64,000 nucleotides of DNA from an uncultured Prevotellaceae bacterium (GTDB lineage: Bacteria > Bacteroidota > Bacteroidia > Bacteroidales > Bacteroidaceae), in NCBI GenBank assembly GCA_902776195.1, contig CACYPF010000003.1, positions 142,702 through 206,701 of the forward strand, read 5' to 3'. This document shows positions 36,240 to 45,193 of this stretch, piece by piece. The notes below the pieces were generated by a model. It made no database searches. It saw nothing but the letters and a program-made list of their open reading frames with translations, and was not told the origin of the DNA. Numbering within the stretch: the first letter of the stretch is position 1; each line of letters starts with the position of its first letter. The position numbers were made by a program, and so were the translations under genes.

Positions 36240-36356
36240 TTAGCACCTATTATATGAGTTTCGTAATTTTTTGCCATCAGCATCAACCTCTTTCAACTGC
36301 TCGAAAGGAGATTGGGGTTCATGGATATTGTTCGTATCTTGTTTTATAATAGCCAT
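36240..36356 (-). pseudogene. DinD/BRO-type N-terminal remnant, 38 aa
   Basis: Reads MAIIKQDTNNIHEPQSPFEQ, then a short tail LKEVDADGKKLRNSYNRC and stop. The stretch SPFEQxKxVDxDGKxxxNS is the beginning of DNA-damage-inducible protein D / BRO-N proteins, which are often found beside HsdM/HsdS genes and continue for about 280 residues. Only this start remains. It sits between the DUF262 gene (15-bp gap) and the Fic gene (23-bp gap), marking a deletion inside the island. Confidence 0.6.
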
Positions 36357-36371
36357 ACTTTTGTAAATTGA

Positions 36372-38402
36372 TTACTCCTCGTCTTCTCCCTCTTGATCAG
36401 AACGGAATTCAAAAACGAGTTCGGATGCAGGGATATTACACTCCTCAAACAATCCATGAAGAATATTAATCTTGGTGGCAGTACTGTTGTCAGTCCATAC
36501 GTACATACCTGGTGCAAGTTCGCGTCTCCACTCTTCTGGAGTCGCTGAGAAGCTGCACTTTTCGTTTGCACAAAGCCATTCAATAGTTGAGCGCTTCTCC
36601 AGTAGGATGTGCCCACAAACCTGAATAAGCATTTCTTTCCAAGTGTTAACCGTATATCTTACTCCATGAAGTATATATGCTTGCAGTTTCTTGCCTGTGA
36701 ACTCATAGTCTTCATCATCAAGCGATGCAGATTCCGCTTCACGTCTCAATGGTTCAAAAGTCGTAGTCGGCATAGGCCAGAGTCGCATAAACACATCCTG
36801 CAATTCTTTTTGACGTGCTTTCAACTCTGTTTCTGTCCATTGCTCACATGATTTCACAGAGTTATTCAGACGGAATGCACTATCCTTAAAACCCTTCTCC
36901 ATGTCTCTCTTCTCAACAAACGTAAGATTGCTATATTGAGAATTATAGCCTGTGAGAGTAAGGTTTGCCATCGTATGAAGATACTGTTCATGGATTCTTT
37001 CCCAATCTTCGCCTAACGCAGTTTTCCATTTGTCCGACAGAGTTTGTGGCATAATATGTTCTATGGTAATATTCTTCTCTGTCAGTTCCTTCACCACATC
37101 GTGCCGCTCATTATTAATTTTATATACCTGACGAGTTTTAAAGTCACCCCTTACCTCTTCATCAGAAGGAAAGACAGAAGAACGCCCCTTCTTCAACAAG
37201 ACATAAGTCAGCACATCAATATATGAAGGAGTATCATCACCAGCTTTGTTGACATGATTCAAAACATCCCTATGGAGCGTTGCAAACACCTTATTCAAAG
37301 CATTTGATGGGAGATTACAGATGATTCTGCGTGCCCAATATGCTTCTATCACATCAAGTACACGATAAATCTCGTTTTCCACCAATCCCACTTTTGATGC
37401 ATAGTCGAAGAAAGCCATAAAGAATGGATAAGCAATAGTAGAATCCAGCGTTCTGAGCTGGTTCAACTTCCTATTCAGTTTATCTGTACCTATCGTTGCA
37501 CTATCTACTTGGCTATATATCTTGGCATAGTGATGCATATCTTCCAAGAGCGTAGCCCTGTCAATATTTATATTTTCGGCATACTCTTTAAAGATAAAGT
37601 ATATCTTATCAATACGTCCTATCTTTCCTTGCTTCATGGTAAGGTAATCGCGTACAAAAGAAGACGGATCATACTTGGTAAACTCTTCTATAGGATTCCA
37701 GAATCGAGTATATAAGTCATCCTGCTCAACTGGTGCAAGTGACATCAACAGATAGTTACGTATCTTGTCAGCTTCACTCAGATCAAGACCTGTAGAGTTC
37801 AGACTCTCAAATATCAGTTGTGGATCATCATCTTCGTCAAGACGAATATTGATGACTTCCAGTTTCTTGATGGTCTCAAAAAGTTCGTCAATAGTCAATC
37901 CGCAATGAAGAATCTTATCATAGAAGAAATCATAGTTGCGAGTAACATTCGATTCTTTGATATATTGCTCCTTGGGCTTATACAGCAAAGCATCAAAAGC
38001 CTGCATATCTTTCTTGATAGGTTTCAGTTTTACCTTTCGTTCGTCTTCCTGGTATTCATCCACCAGATAACGCTTGAAGATTTTCTCTACAAGTTTTGCA
38101 TCAGTCGCTTCTATCAGCCCTTCCTTCTTAGCATTAACCATCGCAATCAGTAGCAACGAAACAGTAGTAATTCGCTGTTGGCCATCAATGATGAATCTGT
38201 CTTCTGTTCCAGACTGGATACTTGACACGATACTACCAAAGAAGTGACTCCTGCGGTCGCTATTATGTAGTTTCATCAAGTCTTGAAACAACTGTTCGCA
38301 GTTCTCTTCTTTCCAGTCGTAGTTTCGCTGGTAAAGAGGAATGATGAATCGCTTGTCTGATCCATCAAAGAACTTTATTAATGGTTGAGCGTCACCTTTC
38401 AT
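36372..38402 (-). CDS. DUF262/DUF1524 nuclease (GmrSD-like)
   Basis: A 676-aa protein. The N-terminal DUF262 (ParB/sulfiredoxin-like) has IPLYQRNYDW and RFIIDGQQRITT (70-80, DGQQR, NTP-binding/hydrolysis). The C-terminal DUF1524 HNH-type domain has ITIEHIMPQTL (446-456) and MANLTLTGYNSQYSN (478-492). An extra domain of about 100 residues follows (KLQAYILHGVRYTVNTWKEMLIQVCGHIL). GmrS and GmrD fused in this way form type IV restriction enzymes against modified phage DNA. It lies 2 bp after the EVE-like gene in the defence operon. Confidence 0.88.
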   Translation of the reverse strand: MKGDAQPLIKFFDGSDKRFIIPLYQRNYDWKEENCEQLFQDLMKLHNSDRRSHFFGSIVSSIQSGTEDRFIIDGQQRITTVSLLLIAMVNAKKEGLIEATDAKLVEKIFKRYLVDEYQEDERKVKLKPIKKDMQAFDALLYKPKEQYIKESNVTRNYDFFYDKILHCGLTIDELFETIKKLEVINIRLDEDDDPQLIFESLNSTGLDLSEADKIRNYLLMSLAPVEQDDLYTRFWNPIEEFTKYDPSSFVRDYLTMKQGKIGRIDKIYFIFKEYAENINIDRATLLEDMHHYAKIYSQVDSATIGTDKLNRKLNQLRTLDSTIAYPFFMAFFDYASKVGLVENEIYRVLDVIEAYWARRIICNLPSNALNKVFATLHRDVLNHVNKAGDDTPSYIDVLTYVLLKKGRSSVFPSDEEVRGDFKTRQVYKINNERHDVVKELTEKNITIEHIMPQTLSDKWKTALGEDWERIHEQYLHTMANLTLTGYNSQYSNLTFVEKRDMEKGFKDSAFRLNNSVKSCEQWTETELKARQKELQDVFMRLWPMPTTTFEPLRREAESASLDDEDYEFTGKKLQAYILHGVRYTVNTWKEMLIQVCGHILLEKRSTIEWLCANEKCSFSATPEEWRRELAPGMYVWTDNSTATKINILHGLFEECNIPASELVFEFRSDQEGEDEE

Positions 38403-38404
38403 GA

Positions 38405-38794
38405 TTAGAATACGGATTTGATGTAATTGATTAATTCAACATTATTACAACTTGGAATCTCCAGCGCTCGACCTCCTTTGAAACCATGTTTACACAACTC
38501 TTGTTCAGAAAGATGAGCACCATCATACTCTTCGAGTAATTCAAGCTTGTAAGTAATATCATTTGGAGGCGTTTCCACCCAATATGCCTGATCTTCACGT
38601 TTGCAGTTTTCTGCAGTTACTACCATCTTGAAACGCACACATCGTTCATCAGACATAAACAGATACACAACATCTCCAATGGAGAAACGTGCTCTTCCCA
38701 TTCTCCAACTGATGAAACCAAGACTCAGGATTGCATCAGCATGACGACACCTTTTTCTATTGGCAAAGGCAAGCCAAGTACGATTGTGAGACAT
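38405..38794 (-). CDS. EVE/PUA-like domain protein
   Basis: A 129-aa protein: NRTWLAFANRKRCRHADAIL, then SWRMGRARFSIGDVVYLFMSDERCVRFKMVVTAENC. The start, the GDVVYLFMS strand and the small size match EVE-like beta-barrel domains, which bind modified bases. In restriction loci such readers are coupled to nucleases; here it is 2 bp from the DUF262/HNH nuclease and would direct it to modified DNA (inference). ATG 38794 is chosen; the frame upstream starts only with TTG. The first bases follow an AATTAAA-type heptamer spacer. Confidence 0.65.
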   Translation of the reverse strand: MSHNRTWLAFANRKRCRHADAILSLGFISWRMGRARFSIGDVVYLFMSDERCVRFKMVVTAENCKREDQAYWVETPPNDITYKLELLEEYDGAHLSEQELCKHGFKGGRALEIPSCNNVELINYIKSVF

Positions 38795-38803
38795 ATCAAC
38801 CAA

Positions 38804-40561
38804 TTAAAAATTAAAAACATTCATCAATTCATCTAACACGGTTTTGAATCCATCAAAAGCAGTATCAGGGAATGTATTATAGTTTTTCTCTATATAATCC
38901 TTTATTGCCGTCCCTTTATTTCCTATAGAGTTATTTCTAAAATCCTTATATTTCCTGGAATTAATCACTGGTGTGATAACAGATAAATATGCACTTTCAG
39001 AAAAAATATCTTCAACCATATAAGTCTTATCAGGTTTAATGGTTTTCTGACCGCCATTTGCAGCAGATATTAAGGCATCAGATGTTGGATAATTCACTGA
39101 AGGATAGCTGTCTTGGTAAAACATTGGAATAATTTTCAAACCTCCTCCAGAGATTGCATCAATCTTCTTCCATCCATCTTTCCAACCACCATCATCATAG
39201 TCAAATAGGAATACGATTTTCTCAATCTTAGCAATACACTTAGAAAGAATCTGATTATATATTACTTCTGCAGAACTAGCGCTATTAGCAGAGATAATAG
39301 CGACATCATTCAATTTGCTATATTTTGAATCTGATTTTTCAAAAATACTAATTGCTTTTCTCAGATATTTATCATCATATTTTCCTTCAACTACAAGTAT
39401 ATATTTCGAACTCAGGATAAACGAGCCTTCAAAATAGTCGATTTCATTATCTGTTAGTTCTGCAAGATGCTTCAATGGCTCTGTATTCTCAATCTTTCCA
39501 TCATGCATATAAAAGATATTATTCTCATCAAAACCGTCCCATCGCTTGTTAAGGAACATTGGCGAATGAGTTGTCATGATGGTTTGGCCCTCAAACTCTG
39601 AAATAAGTTTGAGGAGATCTTTCTTCATTGCAATATGAGTATGAGCATCTGGCTCGTCAAGGAGAATAAGTGAGTTTTCGTCACCTAATACCTTTGTTAT
39701 ACATTCAATAAGAATTAGTTTCTTCTCACCTTCGCTAAGATTGTCAAAATCAATCTTGTTACCTTCAACATTGACTGAAACTTTAATTTCATTTATTAGT
39801 TTATCAATCTTGTTTCGATCGTTTTTCTTTGGTTGCGATAACAAATAAAGAAAATTAAAGATATATTTAGACTTTTCACTTTCTAAAACCTGTTTGCCCT
39901 CAACAAAAATATCTGTTGTTGCAATAGTATTAAGGTTTATTCCTATAAGGCCTTCATGTGTGATACGGTTAAACCAACTCAATGCAGTATGTGTTTGGAA
40001 CGCTTCTTTTTTTGCGTCATCAATAGCAAATTCAAGCTCAACGTCTATAGGAGTGCTAATATTTAGAGTCTTTTTCAAGAAGCTCTTCACTTCTGGATTA
40101 TTAGAGCAAACGAGTGAAATCAAGGCAATTTTCCAGCAATATTTGTTGACATAAAGAAACCTTGGAGAAGAGTATGATCGCTTTACTGCCTCATTAAAAT
40201 AATCCATATGATAATTCTCAAAAGCAGCATGCCACAATCTTAGGTCTTCTCCACTATAACAAGCAATTACAGATGAAGGGAGTTCAAGTTCTTTTGCTTT
40301 GCACTTTTTCCCATCTTTCTTAGCTTGTCCCTTTTTTCGTGCATATATATGCCCATTCAACTCATACTCAATTTCATAATCGAAAGGAATTCCTGAGCCG
40401 TTCTTATTGACTATTCCATCAAAAACTATACTTATAGCTTCAAGCAAATTGCTCTTGCCTGAACCATTAAGGCCGATCATGGCTATATAGCCATTATTAT
40501 TGAAGGAATATAGACCTTTGAGATTTTTATAACTATCAATATCTAACGAACACAATTTCAT
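38804..40561 (-). CDS. OLD-family ATPase with TOPRIM nuclease domain
   Basis: A 585-aa protein. The ABC-type ATPase has Walker A GLNGSGKSN (30-38), signature LSEGEKK (275-281), Walker B LILLDEPDAHTH (298-309) and the switch His in TTHSP (330-334). The TOPRIM domain follows: ILVVEGKYDDKYL (388-400, catalytic Glu) and VFLFDYDDGG (450-459, acidic metal site). This is the class-1 OLD layout (overcoming lysogenization defect), a nuclease family found in anti-phage systems such as Gabija and Septu/PARIS-like modules. No UvrD-type helicase follows. Strongly AT-rich. Lies 2 bp after hsdS. Confidence 0.87.
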   Translation of the reverse strand: MKLCSLDIDSYKNLKGLYSFNNNGYIAMIGLNGSGKSNLLEAISIVFDGIVNKNGSGIPFDYEIEYELNGHIYARKKGQAKKDGKKCKAKELELPSSVIACYSGEDLRLWHAAFENYHMDYFNEAVKRSYSSPRFLYVNKYCWKIALISLVCSNNPEVKSFLKKTLNISTPIDVELEFAIDDAKKEAFQTHTALSWFNRITHEGLIGINLNTIATTDIFVEGKQVLESEKSKYIFNFLYLLSQPKKNDRNKIDKLINEIKVSVNVEGNKIDFDNLSEGEKKLILIECITKVLGDENSLILLDEPDAHTHIAMKKDLLKLISEFEGQTIMTTHSPMFLNKRWDGFDENNIFYMHDGKIENTEPLKHLAELTDNEIDYFEGSFILSSKYILVVEGKYDDKYLRKAISIFEKSDSKYSKLNDVAIISANSASSAEVIYNQILSKCIAKIEKIVFLFDYDDGGWKDGWKKIDAISGGGLKIIPMFYQDSYPSVNYPTSDALISAANGGQKTIKPDKTYMVEDIFSESAYLSVITPVINSRKYKDFRNNSIGNKGTAIKDYIEKNYNTFPDTAFDGFKTVLDELMNVFNF

Positions 40562-40563
40562 AA

Positions 40564-41922
40564 TTATCCAAATATCAATTGTTCAAATTTATGTTCAGCC
40601 TCATTTTTGGACTTCAATCCTTTCATTTTAACTTTTTCAGCATCATCATATATTTTCTGAACGTGATTAGCAATTTCTTTTTGAATATCTATAGGGGGAA
40701 CTGGAACTAATAGATTCTTCAAATAAGACAGTGGAACACGTTGTTGACCAGCAGATCCTGTAAAGTGTTTTGTTGCATCATTTAATAACGTTTCTAATCG
40801 AAGGAGACAATGAATATATCGCAAATCTATTTTTATAGTTAAATTGCGTATTACATAAAACTCCGTTGAACCGCAGCCTAAACCATTTGTTAGATTTTGA
40901 ACTATTGCCGATTTCCCATTCTGCATACAAGGGGTGATTTTTGCCCAAAGAAGGTCACCATCTTTAAATTTTGTATACCCCTTGCTATTATATACAGAAC
41001 ATTGGTCATTACCCATCCAGCAAGCAAACTCATCTGAAATGCTTTGCATCGGTATGAAAGAAATCATTTCTTCATTTTTCAAATGGCGAAAAGATGTTTG
41101 AGGATTAATAGCAACAATTTCACCTAACAATTTGTTTTCATACATAGTAGAATATAGTATGCCTTTTTTATAAGAACTGTTCACGCTCCATGATAGAAGT
41201 CTAGAAAAATGTTGAAATTTTATAAATCCATCATTCTTATTTTCAGATTCCTTTTGCGGTATAGACAAAGCAGAAAAAACATATCTCTCAACTATAGACT
41301 TTGTTTTGTTTATCTCTATTTGAGACTTTCGGAATGCATCATAATTAGTATAATAATCTTTCAAAATTATTTCTTGTTCCTCTAAACTTGGCAATGGAAT
41401 CTGCTGATTGAGGAAAGCATCTTCTTGAAGATAATGTCTATTTGTTGTTCCGTTACTACTTTTTTCTGCAAAATCGAGAAACTGTTGAGTTTTTGTAACT
41501 AACGTCAAAAACTGAGGATTTATTCTTTTATAATCAACATCGTAAGTCCAGAAATTACCTGTAATAATCGCACCTTCTGCTATCGCAGGAACGACACCAT
41601 AAGCTCCATTGCGAGCGTCGATTTTCGAAAGAAGAAATTGACCTTCATGTATAACGAATTGCTTTTTGGTACCAATCAATTTTCCATCCTTCTCATCTCT
41701 AATAGTGATGTTACCACCTTTTGTGCTTACTGTTACACGTTTATATATTATTCCGTCTTGAATAACTATAGCCTCTTTTCTGCGTGTAAGAAACGACCCA
41801 ATCCTTGCCATTGGATATTTTCTTGTAAATCCCAGATCTTCTTCATCAGCATACTGGACACTCCAATTAGGAATGTCCTTATAGTTTGCAAGATGTAGAT
41901 ACTTATATATCATATTTACCAT
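40564..41922 (-). CDS. hsdS: Restriction-modification specificity subunit S
   Basis: A 452-aa HsdS. It has two target-recognition domains, about 30-180 and 245-410, each followed by a conserved helical spacer: PLPSLEEQEIILKDYYTNYDAFRKSQIEINKTKSIVERYVF after the first and VPVPPIDIQKEIANHVQKIYDDAEKVKMKGL after the second. The two domains recognise the halves of a bipartite site. It lies 6 bp after hsdM. The codon use is AT-rich compared with the chromosome around it. Confidence 0.93.
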   Translation of the reverse strand: MVNMIYKYLHLANYKDIPNWSVQYADEEDLGFTRKYPMARIGSFLTRRKEAIVIQDGIIYKRVTVSTKGGNITIRDEKDGKLIGTKKQFVIHEGQFLLSKIDARNGAYGVVPAIAEGAIITGNFWTYDVDYKRINPQFLTLVTKTQQFLDFAEKSSNGTTNRHYLQEDAFLNQQIPLPSLEEQEIILKDYYTNYDAFRKSQIEINKTKSIVERYVFSALSIPQKESENKNDGFIKFQHFSRLLSWSVNSSYKKGILYSTMYENKLLGEIVAINPQTSFRHLKNEEMISFIPMQSISDEFACWMGNDQCSVYNSKGYTKFKDGDLLWAKITPCMQNGKSAIVQNLTNGLGCGSTEFYVIRNLTIKIDLRYIHCLLRLETLLNDATKHFTGSAGQQRVPLSYLKNLLVPVPPIDIQKEIANHVQKIYDDAEKVKMKGLKSKNEAEHKFEQLIFG

Positions 41923-41928
41923 GTCGTA

Positions 41929-44148
41929 CTAATCTTTACCATAAAACACCTCGGGTTCGCAGACTATACCATCGACCTCTTGTATACGGGTCATCTTGCC
42001 ATCATTATATTGATATGATGTATTCGCATGTCGTTTATTCCAAAGATTATTTTCCTTGCGATATTTAGTAAACTCTTCTAATAGAGGTTCCAAATCGTTT
42101 TCTATCTTAATTCCAATAGAGTTGATGCCCGCACGTTTAATGTCGGCGATTGGAATCACATAATCAAAACGCTGCTTGACAAGTATTTTTGTTTCCTGAT
42201 CAATCGCTGCTTCAATTTCTTTTTTCCTTGCTCGAAGAGTCTTCTTCTCTGCAGCAGGCAATGCATCCTTTCCTCTTTTAGCCAAATCATTTTCTATCGA
42301 AGTTAATTCCTCGATATATTTGTCTTTAACTTCTGCGAATGCTTTGACTTTTATACCATTGTATTGTGCCTGTTCTTTTTCCGTAAAACGCTTGAAAAAC
42401 ATGAGACTTGGTTTTACTGTTGCACCAGCTGCCATGAATACATCTTGTGGAATAGAAACTATCAGTAGAATCTTAGCTCTACCCTCAAAGTATTCTCGCA
42501 CATTCTGCAGATTGGTATTATTCAGCACACCTTCTGGCAAAACGATGCCTAAACGTCCGCCAGGCTTAAGCAAATTCAAACATCGATCTATAAACAGAAC
42601 CTCTGTAAGTCCACTCATCTTGCCAACTCCAAATTGGTCAAGAAGTGATTCGCCAATATGATCATTCACCTGCCTAAGAGCAGCAAGGTATTCTTCGCCA
42701 TATCGCTTAACATAAGCTTTGATTTTAGTTTCATCTGTAAACTTATCAGCTTCAGTGATTTTAATGTCTTTATCTACACGGGCACCAAATGGAGGATTAG
42801 TAAGAATTACATCAAAACGACCATCCCATATACCATTGACATTTAAAAGACCATCATGATGATGCACTCCACCATGCCCATCACCATGCATTATCATATT
42901 CATCTTGGCTGTACGTGCCATACGTGGATTAGCATCGGTACCATAAATGCAATCAAAAGACAAGCTACGTAATCTACCTTTCGGATTATTGACATCGACC
43001 TCGAAGTTCATTTTAGCAAAGGCATCAGATACTTTGGCATCAATAGCTTCTTGCTCTTTGGGTTTCAGATCATCATAATTTCCAGGAATGAGTTGCTTTT
43101 TTACCTCTTCTTTACGTTGTTCTAATTCGGATTCAATCTGCTCACGTACATACTCAAAAGCTCGAATCAAGAAGCCTCCACTGCCACAGCATGGGTCACA
43201 AATATATTCACCCTCCTGAGGATCAAGGACTGACACCATAAACTCAACAATGGTTCGTGGCGTAAAAAATTGGCCCAATTCCCCACGGAATGTACGTCCT
43301 AAGAATTTCTCAAATGCAATACCCTTGACATCATCAGATGTTGTAGAAAGATTATAGACCTGAAGTTCCTCAACAATCTTTTCGAAACTTGTCTCTCGAA
43401 TTCGGATTGTTTCATTTGGATCGAACAGATTGTCTTTAGAAAAATCTTCCTTGGTTTTCTCAAACAAGAATTGATAAAACTCTGGAGCATCTTTTGACTT
43501 CATGCTGTTGTAAGCATCTTTAAGCTTTACAAATGCATCCTTTGAGAAAATTTGAGTGCCAGTATTGTCCCGCTCGTAACGAATCTTAATAAAGAGAATT
43601 TTACTAATTTCGTCAAAAGCCGCTTCTGGAGATAGCTTGTCGTTATTTCTAATGATATTATGGCATTTATAAAGTAGGCGAGAGAATTCGTCTCTGGTAA
43701 ATGCTTTCGTCTGATTCAACAATTCTTTCACCTTCTTCTCATCTGTCGCTATCTCTGCACTTGGAATATCTACTATCTCCTCAAGTTTCTTGGGAAGTTC
43801 ACCTTTCACAACTTTGAAGACACGAGTTTCCTTGAGGTTGGTCGTAACAAAGAAATCCGCACCAGCCCATGCAGCATAGTTATAGCCTTGATAATAATCT
43901 TCCTTTCGGATAGTAACGCTTTCCGCTTTACATTCAACCACTATAAAGGCACTTTTACTGTCTGTTTTATCTTTAGCCGATTTCCAAATAACAATATCTA
44001 ACTCCTGATCCATTTGCTTTAAGTCATAGCCATAGCTATCTACCAAGCGGCAAATATACCTTTGGCGTACCTCTTCTTCTGGTTTTACGACAAGCCACTT
44101 ATCTTTAAGAGGAGCGTATATCTTGTTGTCTTTTATTTGTACTTCCAT
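41929..44148 (-). CDS. hsdM: N6-adenine DNA methyltransferase fused to an N-terminal PD-(D/E)XK nuclease-like domain
   Basis: A 739-aa protein. Residues 1-130 form an HsdR-N-like nuclease fold: VRQRYICRLVDSYGYD, ELDIVIW (Asp 51), FIVVECKAE (Glu 72, Lys 74) and QGYNYAAWAGADFFVTTN. Then an HsdM helical region, and the methylase with GQFFTPRTIVEFMV, SAM motif DPCCGSGGF (318-326) and catalytic NPPF (451-454). A coiled region (about 610-660) follows. No separate HsdR helicase exists in the window. Nuclease-methylase fusion with a separate two-domain S subunit resembles BcgI-type (IIB) enzymes more than classical type I. Confidence 0.88.
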   Translation of the reverse strand: MEVQIKDNKIYAPLKDKWLVVKPEEEVRQRYICRLVDSYGYDLKQMDQELDIVIWKSAKDKTDSKSAFIVVECKAESVTIRKEDYYQGYNYAAWAGADFFVTTNLKETRVFKVVKGELPKKLEEIVDIPSAEIATDEKKVKELLNQTKAFTRDEFSRLLYKCHNIIRNNDKLSPEAAFDEISKILFIKIRYERDNTGTQIFSKDAFVKLKDAYNSMKSKDAPEFYQFLFEKTKEDFSKDNLFDPNETIRIRETSFEKIVEELQVYNLSTTSDDVKGIAFEKFLGRTFRGELGQFFTPRTIVEFMVSVLDPQEGEYICDPCCGSGGFLIRAFEYVREQIESELEQRKEEVKKQLIPGNYDDLKPKEQEAIDAKVSDAFAKMNFEVDVNNPKGRLRSLSFDCIYGTDANPRMARTAKMNMIMHGDGHGGVHHHDGLLNVNGIWDGRFDVILTNPPFGARVDKDIKITEADKFTDETKIKAYVKRYGEEYLAALRQVNDHIGESLLDQFGVGKMSGLTEVLFIDRCLNLLKPGGRLGIVLPEGVLNNTNLQNVREYFEGRAKILLIVSIPQDVFMAAGATVKPSLMFFKRFTEKEQAQYNGIKVKAFAEVKDKYIEELTSIENDLAKRGKDALPAAEKKTLRARKKEIEAAIDQETKILVKQRFDYVIPIADIKRAGINSIGIKIENDLEPLLEEFTKYRKENNLWNKRHANTSYQYNDGKMTRIQEVDGIVCEPEVFYGKD

Positions 44149-44183
44149 ATTGTTATTTAGGCATTCGCCCTGTTTATTTGATT

Positions 44184-44825
44184 CTACTTCTTTGGCTTTT
44201 CTATCACCATATACTTAGCCCCACTTTTAACAAGTGTGCCCCAACCGTATGGGCAGTTATCACGCAGGTAGATGAATTGCTCGGTAATTGTTTTGTCATT
44301 CTTATCATCGTATGACTCCGAGGCTACACTGACAAGAGTAATGTACTTGCTACCTTGTTCAGAATCTTCTACCCAGTAATTGTCTTCTTCACAGTCGAGC
44401 CATTTGTTTGTGATAATCTCCTTTTCAATTTGCTGTGCAAGTGCTAGTCTTTCTTCGGCATCGGGGAGCATCTCTGTCAACTTGCGATTATATTCCTTGC
44501 ATAGTGCTTTCGTTTTTTTCTTATCCGTCAGTTGTCTGACTTCTGCATCGTATTGGTGCATCAAGCTTTTAGCCTCTTTGAGAAGGTTTCGAGAGATTGG
44601 CTTGAAGTTACAGAACTCACCATCAACAGCAACCATAGGGAATCGACGCTGAGCATTGAGACCACTTTCGTTAAGAGAGTACCATGTTACAATGCAGAAG
44701 TCTTTATCGCCAGGTCCCACTTCCACCTCGTTAACCTCCATGAAAACGAGAGGGTGCGGAGTGCTTTCTACAAAAGCATCGCCTTTCTTGAAATGTGGCA
44801 TTGGTTTTGATTCTATTTTATCCAT
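44184..44825 (-). CDS. Unrecognised protein in the defence operon
   Basis: A 213-aa soluble, charged protein, starting MDKIESKPMPHFKKGDAFV. Middle region: MVAVDGEFCNFKPISRNLLKEAKSLMHQYDAEVRQLTDKKK, a long helix likely to be coiled; C-terminal strands YITLVSVASESYDD and KSGAKYMVIEKPKK. I do not recognise a domain. ATG 44825 is chosen because the longer reading would overlap the HTH gene and has low-quality sequence. It sits between the HTH regulator and hsdM (35-bp gap), so it may be an accessory or control factor. Confidence 0.65.
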   Translation of the reverse strand: MDKIESKPMPHFKKGDAFVESTPHPLVFMEVNEVEVGPGDKDFCIVTWYSLNESGLNAQRRFPMVAVDGEFCNFKPISRNLLKEAKSLMHQYDAEVRQLTDKKKTKALCKEYNRKLTEMLPDAEERLALAQQIEKEIITNKWLDCEEDNYWVEDSEQGSKYITLVSVASESYDDKNDKTITEQFIYLRDNCPYGWGTLVKSGAKYMVIEKPKK

Positions 44826-44884
44826 GCTTGCTTTTCTTACAGTTTTACCACTTAAAGGTATACACCATCTACCCTTTAATACGA

Positions 44885-45085
44885 TTACTTGCTTTTCTCT
44901 ATCCTCAACAGTTCGTTTATATCGACTTCGAGGAGTTCTGCAATCTTGACGAATGTCTCCATAGGTGGTTGGCTGGCATTGGTACACCATTTACTCACGG
45001 TAGTCGGTGCACACTCCAACTGCTCGGATAACCACTTATTTGTTCTCTTCTTATCCGCGAGAACTACTTTGATTCTATTTTCCAT
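44885..45085 (-). CDS. XRE-family helix-turn-helix regulator (possible R-M controller)
   Basis: A 66-aa HTH protein: IKVVLADKKRTNKWLSEQLECAPTTVSKWCTNASQPPMETFVKIAELLEVDINELL. The helix pair WLSEQLECAPTTVSKWCT (18-35) is the DNA-recognition motif of the Cro/CI type. Size and position upstream of a methylase-specificity operon fit a controller (C) protein. Its promoter box lies in a 14-bp perfect palindrome (45130-45143), the expected operator. Confidence 0.9.
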   Translation of the reverse strand: MENRIKVVLADKKRTNKWLSEQLECAPTTVSKWCTNASQPPMETFVKIAELLEVDINELLRIEKSK

Positions 45086-45127
45086 TCTTATTGTGCTGAG
45101 GTTGTACCTTATTATAATTTACGCATA

Positions 45128-45135
45128 CAAAATTA
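45128..45135 (-). promoter_or_regulatory. -7 promoter element TAATTTTG of the defence operon
   Basis: Minus-strand box 42 bp before the HTH start and overlapping the palindrome at 45130-45143. No clear box was found further downstream, so it probably serves the whole minus-strand operon. Confidence 0.6.
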
Positions 45136-45143
45136 GCTAATTT
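45130..45143. promoter_or_regulatory. 14-bp palindromic operator AAATTAGCTAATTT
   Basis: A perfect palindrome covering most of the -7 box. Binding of a dimeric HTH protein here would block the promoter of its own gene and of the defence genes behind it. Confidence 0.55.
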
Positions 45144-45193
45144 CCCACGAAATAACGAAGGAAAATCATTTTTTCTGCAAAATACAATCACTT

